In this document: piece after piece, positions 1 to 8,995 of the stretch
How the letters are laid out: each line of letters begins with the position of its first letter
Numbering within the stretch: the first letter of the stretch is position 1
Assembly (NCBI GenBank): GCA_038025085.1
Contig: CM076139.1
Span: 19,299,307 to 19,363,306, forward strand
DNA: 64,000 nucleotides
Direction: 5' to 3'
Source of the DNA: Tetragonia tetragonoides
Lineage: Eukaryota; Streptophyta; Magnoliopsida; Caryophyllales; Aizoaceae
The notes under the pieces: model-generated
Told to the model about the DNA's origin: nothing
The model's input: only the letters and a program-made list of their open reading frames with translations
Databases searched by the model: none
Program-made: the position numbers and the translations under genes

Positions 1-209
1 ACCACTAGCCAATAAACAAAATTTTCTCAAACACCCTATATGCTACAAATACAGCCAAAATAATTCCACACAAATTATATACAGCTGACCACCAATCCAG
101 TACAAGTCCCAATTTGTTCGTGTGCCGAAACACTAGCAGTTCAAATTTTCAGTTCAAAAAAATATATATACTGAACAGAACCAAAAAAAGGGAGAGTCAG
201 AAAACATAC

Positions 210-433
210 CAGTTGAAGGTTAGACAGATAACTTTGCATGTCCAGTAGCAAAACACTACGGTCCCAACCCCAGCCGGGCGCTAGTCCATCCGCATAAATG
301 AATCCTGGTACAAATTTGCCCCGACTGCATGTCGAGCAAGGGGCATACTAGAACAAGGAAGCCTAGTACGAAAAAGGTCCCGGTTCTCCTCCTCCTCACC
401 CATGGGACGTTTCCCTTTATCCTTGGGAACCAT
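210..433 (-). pseudogene. PMD gene exon 1 (copy A), antisense to T-A
   Basis: The reading frame starts with MVPKDKGKRPMGEEEE at position 433 and matches exon 1 of the PMD copies at 23298 and 59197. It carries the shared motifs KDKGKRPM and LYQDSFMR. A likely splice donor, ggtatgtttt read on the minus strand, ends the exon at 210. An in-frame TAG at 281-283 replaces a Trp codon that the other copies keep as TGG, so this copy is broken. Exon 2 would lie beyond the left edge of the window. The function of retroelement PMD proteins is not established; host PMD proteins of the MAIN/MAIL type are nuclear and act in silencing and genome stability. Start chosen by alignment to the other copies. Confidence 0.75.
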
Positions 434-720
434 AGAAGAAGAATGAAGCTTTCTCTCTCTACAAGTGAAAATTTCAAGTTTCAAATTAGCAAGAAACAAG
501 TACCCATTCAACAATGTAACCCATAATTCAGTACCTAGGCAAAAAAATAAGCAAGTTCAAGACAAAAATCAAAGAATTTGGTCAGGAATTGACTTACCTT
601 GAAGAAGTGGAAGCATTCAACAATGGCGAAGTGGCTCGATAATGGCTCTCGACGAAGAAGAAGCACAGTGAGGCAAAATGTGGAAAAAATTCGCGACAAA
701 ATTTTTAGGCTGCTCAAGTC

Positions 721-766
721 GAGAGCCGCTAGCGGCTCTCACCAAGAGCCCAGCGCCGCTAGCGGC
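721..766. promoter_or_regulatory. GCCGCTAGCGGC palindromes upstream of PMD copy A
   Basis: Two exact copies of GCCGCTAGCGGC start at 725 and 755. The first lies at the centre of a perfect 20-bp palindrome (721-740). They lie about 300 bp upstream of the antisense PMD start. The same motif recurs upstream of the other PMD and DUF7745-like genes and in LTR1. A regulatory role is inferred from position only. Confidence 0.5.
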
Positions 767-1084
767 CCTGCCTGGCCTGCACACGCGGGCCCTCCAGCTG
801 TCCCGCGACTTTTATTCCAGCCCAGAAAATGTTATTTTAGTTCGTTCGCGACAATGATCAGTACCAAGCGCGTGGGAGCAAGTCCCTTTGGCCCACCTAT
901 TCAAAATTCAACAGTTGGCCCATGTTACGGTACCAATTATTTTCAGGTAAAACTAACCCAATTATTTTGCAGGTCCCAAATACACGAGCCAGGATATGTG
1001 CGCTGACTATATTTGTCACCCGGAGTGTCAAATTATTTTAAGCCCAGTAAATCAGCTGGCCTCATCAAAGACCTGAAGTCCCAA

Positions 1085-1425
1085 AGTCAGGTTAGTCAAT
1101 GACCGCTTAAACTATTGCGGTTAAACTGTCTTTCCCTACGAATGTCCCAAAGTCCCAATGTCCCAAAGTCGGGTCAGTCAATGATCGCTTAAGCTATTAA
1201 ATTGTCCTTCCCTACGAAAGTCCCAACGTCCCAAAGTCGGGTCAGTCAATGATCCCTTAAGCTATTGCGGTTAAACATTCCCCTCTACGAGGTCACTTAT
1301 TTTGTGTCAATGATTGCTTAAACTGTTGCGGTTATACTGTGATTTTTTATTTATTTATTTATTTATTTTTTTATATATATGTTTCAGTCAATGATTGCTT
1401 AAGCTATTGCATTTAAACTGTTCAT
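1085..1425. repeat. Minisatellite between PMD gene and 3' LTR (T-A)
   Basis: About five imperfect tandem units of roughly 60-80 bp share the core GTCAGTCAATGATCGCTTAA followed by a GCTATTGCGGTTAAACTGTCC-like stretch. The same array occurs at 22370-22690 (inverted) and 59860-60130. It has no open frame of its own. It lies upstream of the PMD gene and just before the polypurine tract of the sense element. Confidence 0.85.
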
Positions 1426-1832
1426 ATGTTTTAACCATTTTACAACCGTTATTTTTAATTGCGCTATCTCGTCGACTTTTTTGTTTCTCATACGGGGACG
1501 GAATCTCGACACTCGCCGAATGGTGTTTAGTCACTGTTTGTCGAAGCACTATACGTTGATTAATCTCAAAGTATTACTGACCTTTTCATTCACTCTGAAT
1601 ATAGGTCCCCAGTAGACGTTTAGACCATCTACGAGCGGTGTTCTATCCTGCTAACCATAACCTTTATTTTCTCTTGTGTTCACAGAGATGAAATCTTTGC
1701 TCGCTACGAGCATGTCCCAACTCATGTTTGTCTTCATATGCATACATACTGTACACTCTCACACACCATGTGCACATCAGCATCCTGCATGTCACCCTCC
1801 CAATACTTTGATCTTCGCTTTTACTCAAGCTT
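1426..1832. other. Non-coding 3' internal region of T-A
   Basis: I see no open frame or RNA gene. The stretch is colinear with the inverted copy at 21964-22370 and links the minisatellite to the polypurine tract. Confidence 0.6.
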
Positions 1833-1850
1833 GATCAAAGTGGGGGCTTC
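1833..1850 (+). promoter_or_regulatory. Polypurine tract of T-A
   Basis: The stretch gatcaaagtgggggcttc lies directly before the LTR start TGTAGACGCC, the usual place for plus-strand priming. The same sequence sits inverted at 21946-21963 and, with small changes, at 61441-61457. Confidence 0.8.
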
Positions 1851-2221
1851 TGTAGACGCCAAAAAAGCGCCTTCAGATTTCTCCACAAAAGCCCGATGAT
1901 GAAAGGAGTAGTTTATAAACTTTAACGCTATTTTTGCTTTAATAGGTAAGATAAGGTCTAAGGTTTTTCATCGATCACTCCTTCATTCAAGTCCCATTAA
2001 AAAGCCTCGTTCAAGAGCTTTTCAACGACACCTCTCATGACATTTTCCAACTCTCTGTCGCCAAGTGACGAATCGGGGGTAAAAACGTCTTTTACCACCC
2101 AAGGGTAAAACGGTCTTTTCATATTTTTTGGGAGACTAAATTCCTCTGGAAAATTAAAATAGACATAATGACGACATCCAGCTGGCATCTGACAGACGTC
2201 AACGGCTCTGGAATAAAATCT

Positions 2222-2311
2222 AGAGTCGCTAGCGGCTGTGAGCAGAGTCGCTAGCGGCTGTGAGCAGAGCCGCTAGCAGCGCTCACCAGAGCCGCTAGTG
2301 GCGCTCGCTGA
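2222..2311. repeat. 22-bp tandem repeat in LTR1 U3 built on the CGCTAGCGG core
   Basis: Four head-to-tail units of about 22 bp contain GTCGCTAGCGGC, GTCGCTAGCGGC, GCCGCTAGCAGC and GCCGCTAGTGGC. They lie some 80-170 bp upstream of the TATA box, where an enhancer would be expected. They are one-base variants of the palindrome found upstream of the antisense genes. Confidence 0.75.
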
Positions 2312-2389
2312 GCTTCAAAGCCCGACTATTTTTTCATCCCAACTCCAAAAATCGACTCATCTTCACCCGTCCAGCCCTACTTCCTTCTC

Positions 2390-2397
2390 TATAAATA
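2390..2397 (+). promoter_or_regulatory. TATA box of LTR1
   Basis: TATAAATA follows a CT-rich stretch and is kept in the other LTR1 copies (cctataaatac near 16158 on +, and inverted near 19990 and 55370). Transcription of the element would start about 30 bp downstream. Confidence 0.65.
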
Positions 2398-3861
2398 CGA
2401 CCCTCCTCCCTTAGTTCAAAACACACAGACTACAGTTGACAACCTCTATTCTCGGTTGAGTACTCCCGAGCTTCTCCCTCTTTCTTCCGAATTTGAGATC
2501 TTGTCTTTACTATTTTTGTCAAACATAGCCTACTGTTCAGGTACTAAACTCCTGAGTGCTCAAATTAAATTAATTGTCTAATTGTTTATTTTCTAGTAGT
2601 CATAATGTAGATATCATGCTAGAATAACGTCTTTTATTGCTTACTAAATATTGTCCTTCCAAGCATGTCTAGTCGTTGTGATGCTCAACTTGCAAATCGA
2701 ATGCATGTCTAAACAAGGGTTAAAAATAAATATTGTGATGCTTGTGATGAACCAATTAATAGTCTAAGTCTAGGTTGTTAATCCGGTTTGAGTGGGAATT
2801 ATGTCTTTAAATTATTAAGCAAACTTGAGTTAGTTGAGGCTGTCCTAATACGGGCGAGTTGGGTGCCTAACACCTTCGCACCTCGTACCATCGCCCCCGA
2901 ACCCTTTATTCTTGGGTACTCATATTTTCTATATGAGCGGGAGTCTTTCTAAAAACATGATTAGTTCACTTATCGCGCTATTGGATTGTCCCTTCGGATT
3001 GTCCCTTCGATAAAACGCCGATAGCAGATGTGTAACCTCTTTCATGATTTTTATTCAATTCAAGTCTTTACAAAATCTTTTCTTACTCGATGGTCCCTTG
3101 AACTTATCTAAACCCCTAGCTTACAAATTTTCTATAAGGACGTACTCCGTGGAACGCCTAGGTTGGAGGGAAATCTCGGGTCCTTACAATTACTTGCATG
3201 CAATCCAATTTGTATGGAAAGGAATGTCTCCCTAATATGGTTACTAGCATCGTCGGGATTATTCATGGATTCTATTTCCTAAAAGAAAAGATCCTAAACT
3301 CTATGAAGAAAACTTAACAAACGCACAAAAGAGACAACTTGCCCAAACTAGACCAAACAAATATCCTAAGAGGGGATCTATTCCTAATATTCTATAAAAA
3401 TTAATCACATAGCAAGGAAGCAATAAATCACAATATGACAAGTAAATCAATTACCACCTTGAAATGGACCATGAGATTAAATGCAATTGTTGACAGAATT
3501 TATGATTATGTAGGGAAAGCCACAACCTAATGCGTTTCGTCATCTATGGGATGCATAGTAAGACTTGACGTACCGTTTGACATGCCTCGAATGGAAAACA
3601 TGTGAAGTGTCATGAGGCGGAACACGACTATGTGCAAGGCAATTCGGACCTAGTTGGTCACCAACTAAGTCATAGCCAATGCTCCAAAGGGTAGATCCTA
3701 ACATGGTGGTTTGATCGCTTTCGTCATCTTGCAGAGATAACGGATGCAAGTGAATGATATGAATGCAAAGCGATGAAAAATAACCACATACGGTAATTGA
3801 ACCAACTAGTTAAAAAAAACAATTGACATGGAGAAGCCTTTAAATTACACCCTCTTATTAA

Positions 3862-3880
3862 GTCCCCAGTTGAGTCGCCA
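3862..3880 (-). promoter_or_regulatory. Primer-binding site of LTR3 element
   Basis: TGGCGACTCAACTGGGGAC, read on the minus strand, begins one base after the LTR end. It resembles the sites at 17806 and 54549. Tat/Ogre elements are usually primed by a tRNA-Arg; matching to a tRNA 3' end was not possible here. Confidence 0.75.
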
Positions 3881-3881
3881 C

Positions 3882-5317
3882 TGTAAGAACCCTCACCCTC
3901 TCGCCTAATTTCTTTCTTCTTTTATCTTTTTACGTTTCGCGATTGGGGCGCCAATTAATAAGCAAATAGTGAAGTCGCTACCAATTTTTAAGTAAACAAT
4001 TGGAAATCATCAAAGTGCACCCCAATTCCGATTGGGAATTGACTCATAAACCTAAAAATGGGTCAAAGATAGATTTCGGGGATGTGAGTATGAAAATGCA
4101 AAACGAATCTCATCTATATCGCCCATATAAACGGCATCTAGCCCTCTACTAATCTTATCCATATCAAATATTTATTTAAACTATACGGTTACACATAAAT
4201 CTGATAGTCCAAAGTCCTACAATTAACTAAGCGAGATAAAGACAATCAATTTACTACTGTTATCACTTTGCACAATTATATTCAATTCACATGCAATTTA
4301 TCTAACCAAAACAAGCCATAAAAGAGGAGAAATAATTAAATAACTCCAACCTATTATACTTGCTAAACGCGTCAAGCATTGATTATGCATATTAACAAAA
4401 ACGTTAGTAACTTCAATAGAAGTAATAAAGATAAAATATGCTAATGCAAACCCGAAGGTTTTCTACGTGCAAAATAAACTAAAATTTTAACTAAAATAAA
4501 CATGCATGCATAATAATTAAATACAAGCTTGAATCATGCATAATTAAGCTAACCATAATCATAAGCTAAATAAAACATGATTTGATAACAATTGAAATAA
4601 GAAGTAAAAGAATTAATAAGCCCTCAGGATGGTTAACCTGAGCATTCTATTCGAAAGGGACTAGTAGATTGGACTTTCCATTTGGTCTTGGGTGCTAGGT
4701 TGAATGCAAACGCAATGCTTGATCTTCAAATTCAGAATTCTTTCAATGATTTAGGGTTTTTGTGCTCTCAAAAGTACTCTCAAGTTGTAAGCTGACCAAC
4801 CTCTTGAGCTGGTCATTCAGAGCAGTATATATAGAGTAAGGGGACGAAGTTTAGGGCTTAGGGTTAATTCCTCGGCGCCGAAACTCGGCCCAGCAAAAAA
4901 CCTGCCCAGCGGCTATGTGGAAGCCAGCTGGGGCCAGTGGCTGCCGCTAAGGCTCAACGGTAGGACCGCTGGAGCTCAGCTATACATCGCTGGGCCCAGC
5001 GGTTGCTATTTCCATCTCCACTGTAATGTTGCTCTATAAATTATGAAATTTTCCCTTAGGCAGACCCAGGGGCTCGAGATCAAGTTGTTTTCACCCAAAT
5101 TTTAAACACGCAATATCTTTTGATCCGGGAACCTGATTGAGGCAAGGTCAAAGGCGTTTCAATCCTTATAACAAGGGTAATCCAAAGGCTTTAGTTTCAA
5201 GGGAATTGGCCTAGACTTTCGAGCAATTTCCTTTCTGCAAACGTCCATATTAATTCATTACCTTCATCATCGGGGTTTCGCGATGCCAGGGGATGAGAAC
5301 CGATTAGGGTGTCGACA
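3882..5317 (-). repeat. LTR3, 5' LTR (left copy)
   Basis: On the minus strand the 1436-bp repeat begins TGTCGACACCCTAATCGG and ends gggttcttaca. Its partner family member is 60131-61440. A TATA-like run (4826-4834) marks the promoter. Upstream of it, 4905-5060 is rich in CCGCT and AGCGG half-sites; this cluster is missing from the right copy. Confidence 0.85.
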
Positions 5318-5654
5318 GGTTGAGTCTAGAATCTTTTCTTTTCATGAAATAATATCCCCGAATGTTCTATAGGATGCGTGTTACCTTAGGAAAACATTTA
5401 GCGCAATAATTCTTTCCCTCTCTCTAGGTAGTGAAAATATATCTCAATTTGAGTCCAGAATAAATTATGTTGTCTTTCCTTAAGTCAAGAGTATAATATC
5501 TATTTATTTTATCCCAATTTGTGTCGAGAAAAAAAATCTCTCCCCTTTCCTTGAGTCAAGAGTGTAATATCTTTTACTTTATCTCAATTTGAGTCGAGAA
5601 TAAAATCTATCTCATTTCGTTAAGTCAAGTGTGTAATATCTTTTTATGGGTAAA
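5318..5654 (+). repeat. Tat leader fragment with degenerate tandem repeats
   Basis: The sequence starting tgagtctagaatctt is colinear with the LTR2-element leader at 18350-18757. It holds about three imperfect copies of the unit containing GTCAAGAGTATAATATC. It is flanked by the LTR3 element on the left and truncated Tekay-1 on the right and has no gene. Confidence 0.7.
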
Positions 5655-6124
5655 ATTCATTCTAAAACCTCAAGTAAGGTTTCCGAAATGTTTTTACTGG
5701 GTACGAATCACGTTTATTCAGTTTATCTAATTTTTGTTTCTCTTTTGTTTCTTTTCTTTTCTTCTGTATTTTGTTTCCGTCACGAAAACCAAAGTGCAGG
5801 TTTAGTTGATTAAGGACGTACAGCTTGGAAGGTAGAGTTGACGTCGGTTTATTGAACTGTTTCTGTTAAGATAGATCGTGGGATTATTTTTATTGGATTT
5901 AGCCCTTCGAAGGCAAGTTGTAATAAATTTGGTTTAATGGTTTTAGCTCACTATATAGACAACTCTGATATTAACTGTTTAGTTTGTTTAGTTCCTTAGT
6001 AAGCTCCTTAGTGATAGATGTTGCAGTGACATCCCTTCGGGTTCGGGACGGTTCAGCGGTGTCGAGTCGCGGACAGCGACGTCGATAGTTCCTAGGAAAT
6101 CGTTGCGAATTCGGGGGTGTTACA
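5655..6124 (+). repeat. Tekay-1 5' LTR remnant
   Basis: Only the last 470 bp of the LTR remain. They match 14645-15153 closely, including tactgggtacg, the T-rich block and the end gggggtgttaca. The left edge meets unrelated Tat leader, so the LTR was cut by deletion rather than by insertion. Confidence 0.85.
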
Positions 6125-6126
6125 AT

Positions 6127-6139
6127 TGGTATCAGAGCC
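6127..6139 (+). promoter_or_regulatory. Primer-binding site for initiator Met tRNA (Tekay-1)
   Basis: TGGTATCAGAGCC begins two bases after the LTR end. This is the classical plant primer site complementary to the 3' end of initiator Met tRNA. Confidence 0.9.
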
Positions 6140-6317
6140 CTAGGTTTAAAGAGGTTGCTTACGATTAATTAATGAATTAATAAAGATTAGTTTCATTTTG
6201 GGGAAAATAAAATATAATTAAAGCTGTTGAGCGTAGATGTCCTAGAAGATAGGAATTATTTGAAATCACTTTGCTTGTGATTTATAATGTTCTTATTGTT
6301 TGATTGTCTACCTGTAG

Positions 6318-7267
6318 ATGGTAAGGAAAAGAAAGACCGCGCGAATGACGACCGCACACCAAAGGGCACGCACCCTAGCCCATCGTGCACCACTTGCGGA
6401 ATACGTAGCTTCATCGGATAGCGAATCAACAGGAAACAACGCGAACGTACGCCGCGAACCCGCGGAAGAACGCGCCGCGCACGCAATTGTCGCACGCAAC
6501 GAGGCCGCACGCCCCGCGCCAATCCCCGTGCCTATAGCCGCGCCTGTAGCCGCGCCTATTGCTGCCCCAGTTGCCACACCTGCTGCATGTGTTGATGAAG
6601 AGGAAGATCCCTCTGAGCATACATCGCCGGAAGAGCATGATGACATGCCGGATTGGAAGATACTAGTGCCGAGAGCGACAACAACATCGCGCCTACTCCT
6701 GCACCTATTGCTGCACCTACTCCTACTGCAAATTGGTCTCCTCCTGTGGAGCCGTTCTTTGCTACTGATGCTGAGCTGGAGGATATACGTATCTATATAC
6801 GATGTGTGTACACTACGATCGAGCGTTATCAGTACGAGAATCGCACAAGTCTACATGAAGGCTTATGGGTAGAGCTACTGCTGGCTGGTCTGCCTAACAT
6901 CCATCCTTGGATGGGACTCAAGGAGAAGTACGACGACGTAGTCTCCAAGAGCGGTCACTTGCACGAGAAGAAGTACGGAGAAGGTACGAGATGGTCTCTT
7001 TGCTTTAGAGGCGTCGCAGCTGAGTTATGCCTATCCGAGTTCGAGTGGAAGGTGAACCACGTGCTAGTGCCTGCGCCGAAAGGTATGTGCGAGTACTGCT
7101 GGACCAAGAAGCGCAAGCATGCGGATGATTTTAGGAAGCGTTTCATGCCTCAGAAGTTCGGTGGATATGCTTATCCATACACGCCCTGGAAAGAGGTGAA
7201 GCCTAGGAGGAAGGACGATCATGACGAGTCCCCTAGCGCGAAGAAGATGTGTGCTAGTGTCAAGTAG
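6318..7267 (+). pseudogene. Extra ORF upstream of gag in Tekay-1, one frameshift
   Basis: An ORF of about 310 codons lies between the primer site and gag. The first part (6318 to about 6650) is basic and then rich in Ala-Pro repeats (APVAAPIAAPVATPA). The reading then shifts once near 6650, and a second frame runs to 7267. That part is more globular, with CEYCWTKKRKHADDFRKRF near its end, and finishes in a charged Lys-rich tail. I do not recognise the family and see no zinc knuckle or protease motif. The initial ATG at 6318 follows the primer site by about 180 bp. Tekay elements normally start directly with gag, so this is an additional 5' ORF; it could be a diverged N-terminal gag part or a captured sequence. 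Confidence 0.5.
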
Positions 7268-7659
7268 AACTAGATTATTGCCTTATTAGTTTTACTTGAT
7301 TTTTATTGAACTTTAGCTATTGTGATGGCCCTGCGTGGTCAATTTTGATGTTGGTGTAGTTGCATAGGCAATAAATATTTATGACTACTATTTACTTGCA
7401 ATTTGTCTCATTGCAAGACTATTTCATTTGATTATATGATATCGTTGAGAATTTGTTTTATATGATCGTTTTATCACATAATTGCATGGTTGACTCATAG
7501 CTTCGTAATGCTATCTCGTATTGCCTAGACATGATGGGAAATCCATGTCGGATTTATGGCAAAATTTTCATTGAGCATGATCATATCAATTGTGAGCCAA
7601 AGGCTAAGCATGTATTGTATGAAATCAAATGTCATTGTTTATTGCCCTACTAAAATAGT
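7268..7659. other. Spacer between extra ORF and gag
   Basis: AT-rich sequence with no open frame I can support. A short tandem echo, agggatttcgatgca repeated at about 7708 and 7731, lies just after it at the gag start. Confidence 0.5.
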
Positions 7660-8850
7660 ATGGAGCCTCGATGTGTGAATTGTGAATGTCATTGCTTATC
7701 AATCATGTTAGGGATTTCGATGCACAACTTTAGGGATTTCGATGCACTTAAACCTCCGACGTTTGAGGGTGGCTATGAGCCCACCAAGTTGGAGAATTGG
7801 ATAATTGAGTTCGAGAAGTTGTTTAGGGCGACTAATCGGCCCAACAACATGAAGGTCAACACCGCTACGTACTACCTGAAGGGTGAGGCTAACAAGTGGT
7901 GGAGCGATGTGGGCACTGATCTACTCACCATTGAGGAATATGGGTGGACCGAGTTCAAAGAGTCTATTCGTGAACGGTTCTATCCACGAGCTTTCCGTCG
8001 CCAGAAGCAACGGGAATTCGAGAACATCTATCAAGGAAAGCTATCTGTGGCTGAGTACGCAACAAAGTTCAACGAGCTTGCTGCTTTTGCACCTAACTTG
8101 GTGACGACCGAAGCTGAACGGGTCGAGAGGTTCGAAGATGGCCTGAAGTGGAATATTCAGCGTTACGTTATGGAAAACTCGCTGACGTTCCAAAGATCTT
8201 ACGAGAAAGCCTTGAACCAAGAGCGTGCCGTGGATCGTTGTGATTCGTTGCTCGGAAAGCATAAACGTGACGAAGGGAGTTCTTCCCAATCAAATGGCGC
8301 AGATAAGCGGCCAAGGCCGAACAACGGCAATCACAACAACCATGGTGGTCAGAACCACAACGGGAACAGGAATCGTGACTCGAATAGTCATAGAGCTACG
8401 ATCTTAGCTAGGAGGAATACGCCTTGTAGTCGCTGCAAGAAGACGCATCTTGGCAAGAACTGTCGTGGCGATGTACTTCAATGCTACGAGTGCAACAAGC
8501 CTGGTCACAAAGCTTCTGAATGCTGGAGTCGTGGAAGGAACGACAATGGTCAGAACCGCGATAACAACTACAATCGTGGTGGAAATGAAAATGCGAATCG
8601 CGGAAATGGTGCTAACTACCATGGAAATGGGGGTTACAATAACAACAACTGCAACAATACTGCTGCTCCTGCTGCGAATAATCAAGCACTACTTCCCGCA
8701 CCTGCCAACCCCGTGCACAATAACAACAACAACAACAATAGAGGGGTAAATGGAAGGGTCTACATGCTGAACCGCGATGAAGCTGAGGCGAACCCGAATG
8801 TGATTGCTGGTACTTTTCTCGTTAACTCTCACTGCTTTTGTTTTGTTTGA
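7660..8850 (+). pseudogene. Gag of Tekay-1
   Basis: Gag forms the virus-like particle and binds element RNA in the cytoplasm. Residues 30-190 hold the retrotransposon gag fold, with KLENWIIEFEKLFRATNRP and ATYYLKGEANKWW. An Asn/Gly-rich basic linker follows. Two zinc knuckles are visible near residues 255-290: CSRCKKTHLGKNC and CYECNKPGHKASEC. The tail ends MLNRDEAEANPNVIAGTF, a typical gag-protease join. A frameshift near 8840 separates it from the protease. The first 25 residues look untypical and the true start may be the downstream Met. Length of about 390 residues is normal for the lineage. Confidence 0.85.
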
Positions 8851-8995
8851 TAGTGGTGCAACACACTCTGTTCTTTCTAAGAGCTTTGCATCTAAGATAG
8901 GCTTAGAGCCTAGTTCTGTGTATAGTGCAAATATTAGGATGCCAGATGGAACGATTGTTAATTGTAAGCTGGTTCCGATTTGCCTGCGGATTTGA
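8804..8995 (+). pseudogene. Retropepsin of Tekay-1, N-terminal part
   Basis: The aspartic protease active site FDSGATHSVLS is visible, followed by KIGLEPSS. This enzyme would cut the Gag-Pol polyprotein. The frame ends early. Comparison with the same region of Tekay-2 suggests about 30 bases are missing near 8970, after which the sequence resumes in the frame of the following ORF with [19 protein letters not shown]. The active-site loop is intact but the enzyme is split across two frames. Confidence 0.8.

Larger units (their letters stand above)
1..3188 (+). mobile_element. Tat-like gypsy element T-A, 3' part
   Basis: This is the 3' end of a + strand LTR retrotransposon cut by the window edge. 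In order it holds exon 1 of an antisense PMD gene, a minisatellite, a polypurine tract and a 3' LTR. The same order, inverted, is seen at 21788-23522, and most of it at 58973-60130, so the assignment rests on internal comparison. gag-pol would lie left of the window. Its LTR end touches the leader of an LTR3 element, so T-A inserted into that element. Confidence 0.8.
1851..3188 (+). repeat. LTR1, 3' LTR of T-A (complete)
   Basis: The 1338-bp repeat begins TGTAGACGCC and ends gggtccttaca, giving TG...CA ends. Other copies are at 15693-16205 (partial), 19177-20503, 21788-21945 (partial) and 54551-55859. U3 carries four 22-bp repeats (2222-2311) and a TATA box at 2390-2397. The LTR is followed by LTR3-element leader, so 3188/3189 is an insertion edge. 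Its 5' partner is outside the window, so the target duplication cannot be checked. Confidence 0.9.
3189..5317 (-). mobile_element. LTR3 element, 5' end (LTR, primer site, leader)
   Basis: A minus-strand Tat-like element begins with an LTR at 5317-3882, then a primer site and about 670 bp of leader down to 3189, where T-A interrupts it. Its right edge abuts Tat leader sequence at 5318, which suggests it inserted into another Tat element. Leader 3189-3861 shows only short chance frames and no gene I can support. Confidence 0.8.

Noticed and set aside
1997..2188. 63-codon minus-strand frame in LTR1
   Set aside because: Not kept open in the other LTR1 copies and lies in the LTR promoter region.
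8404..8749. Ile/Val/Thr-rich frames over gag
   Set aside because: Other-frame readings of the Asn/Gly-rich gag linker.
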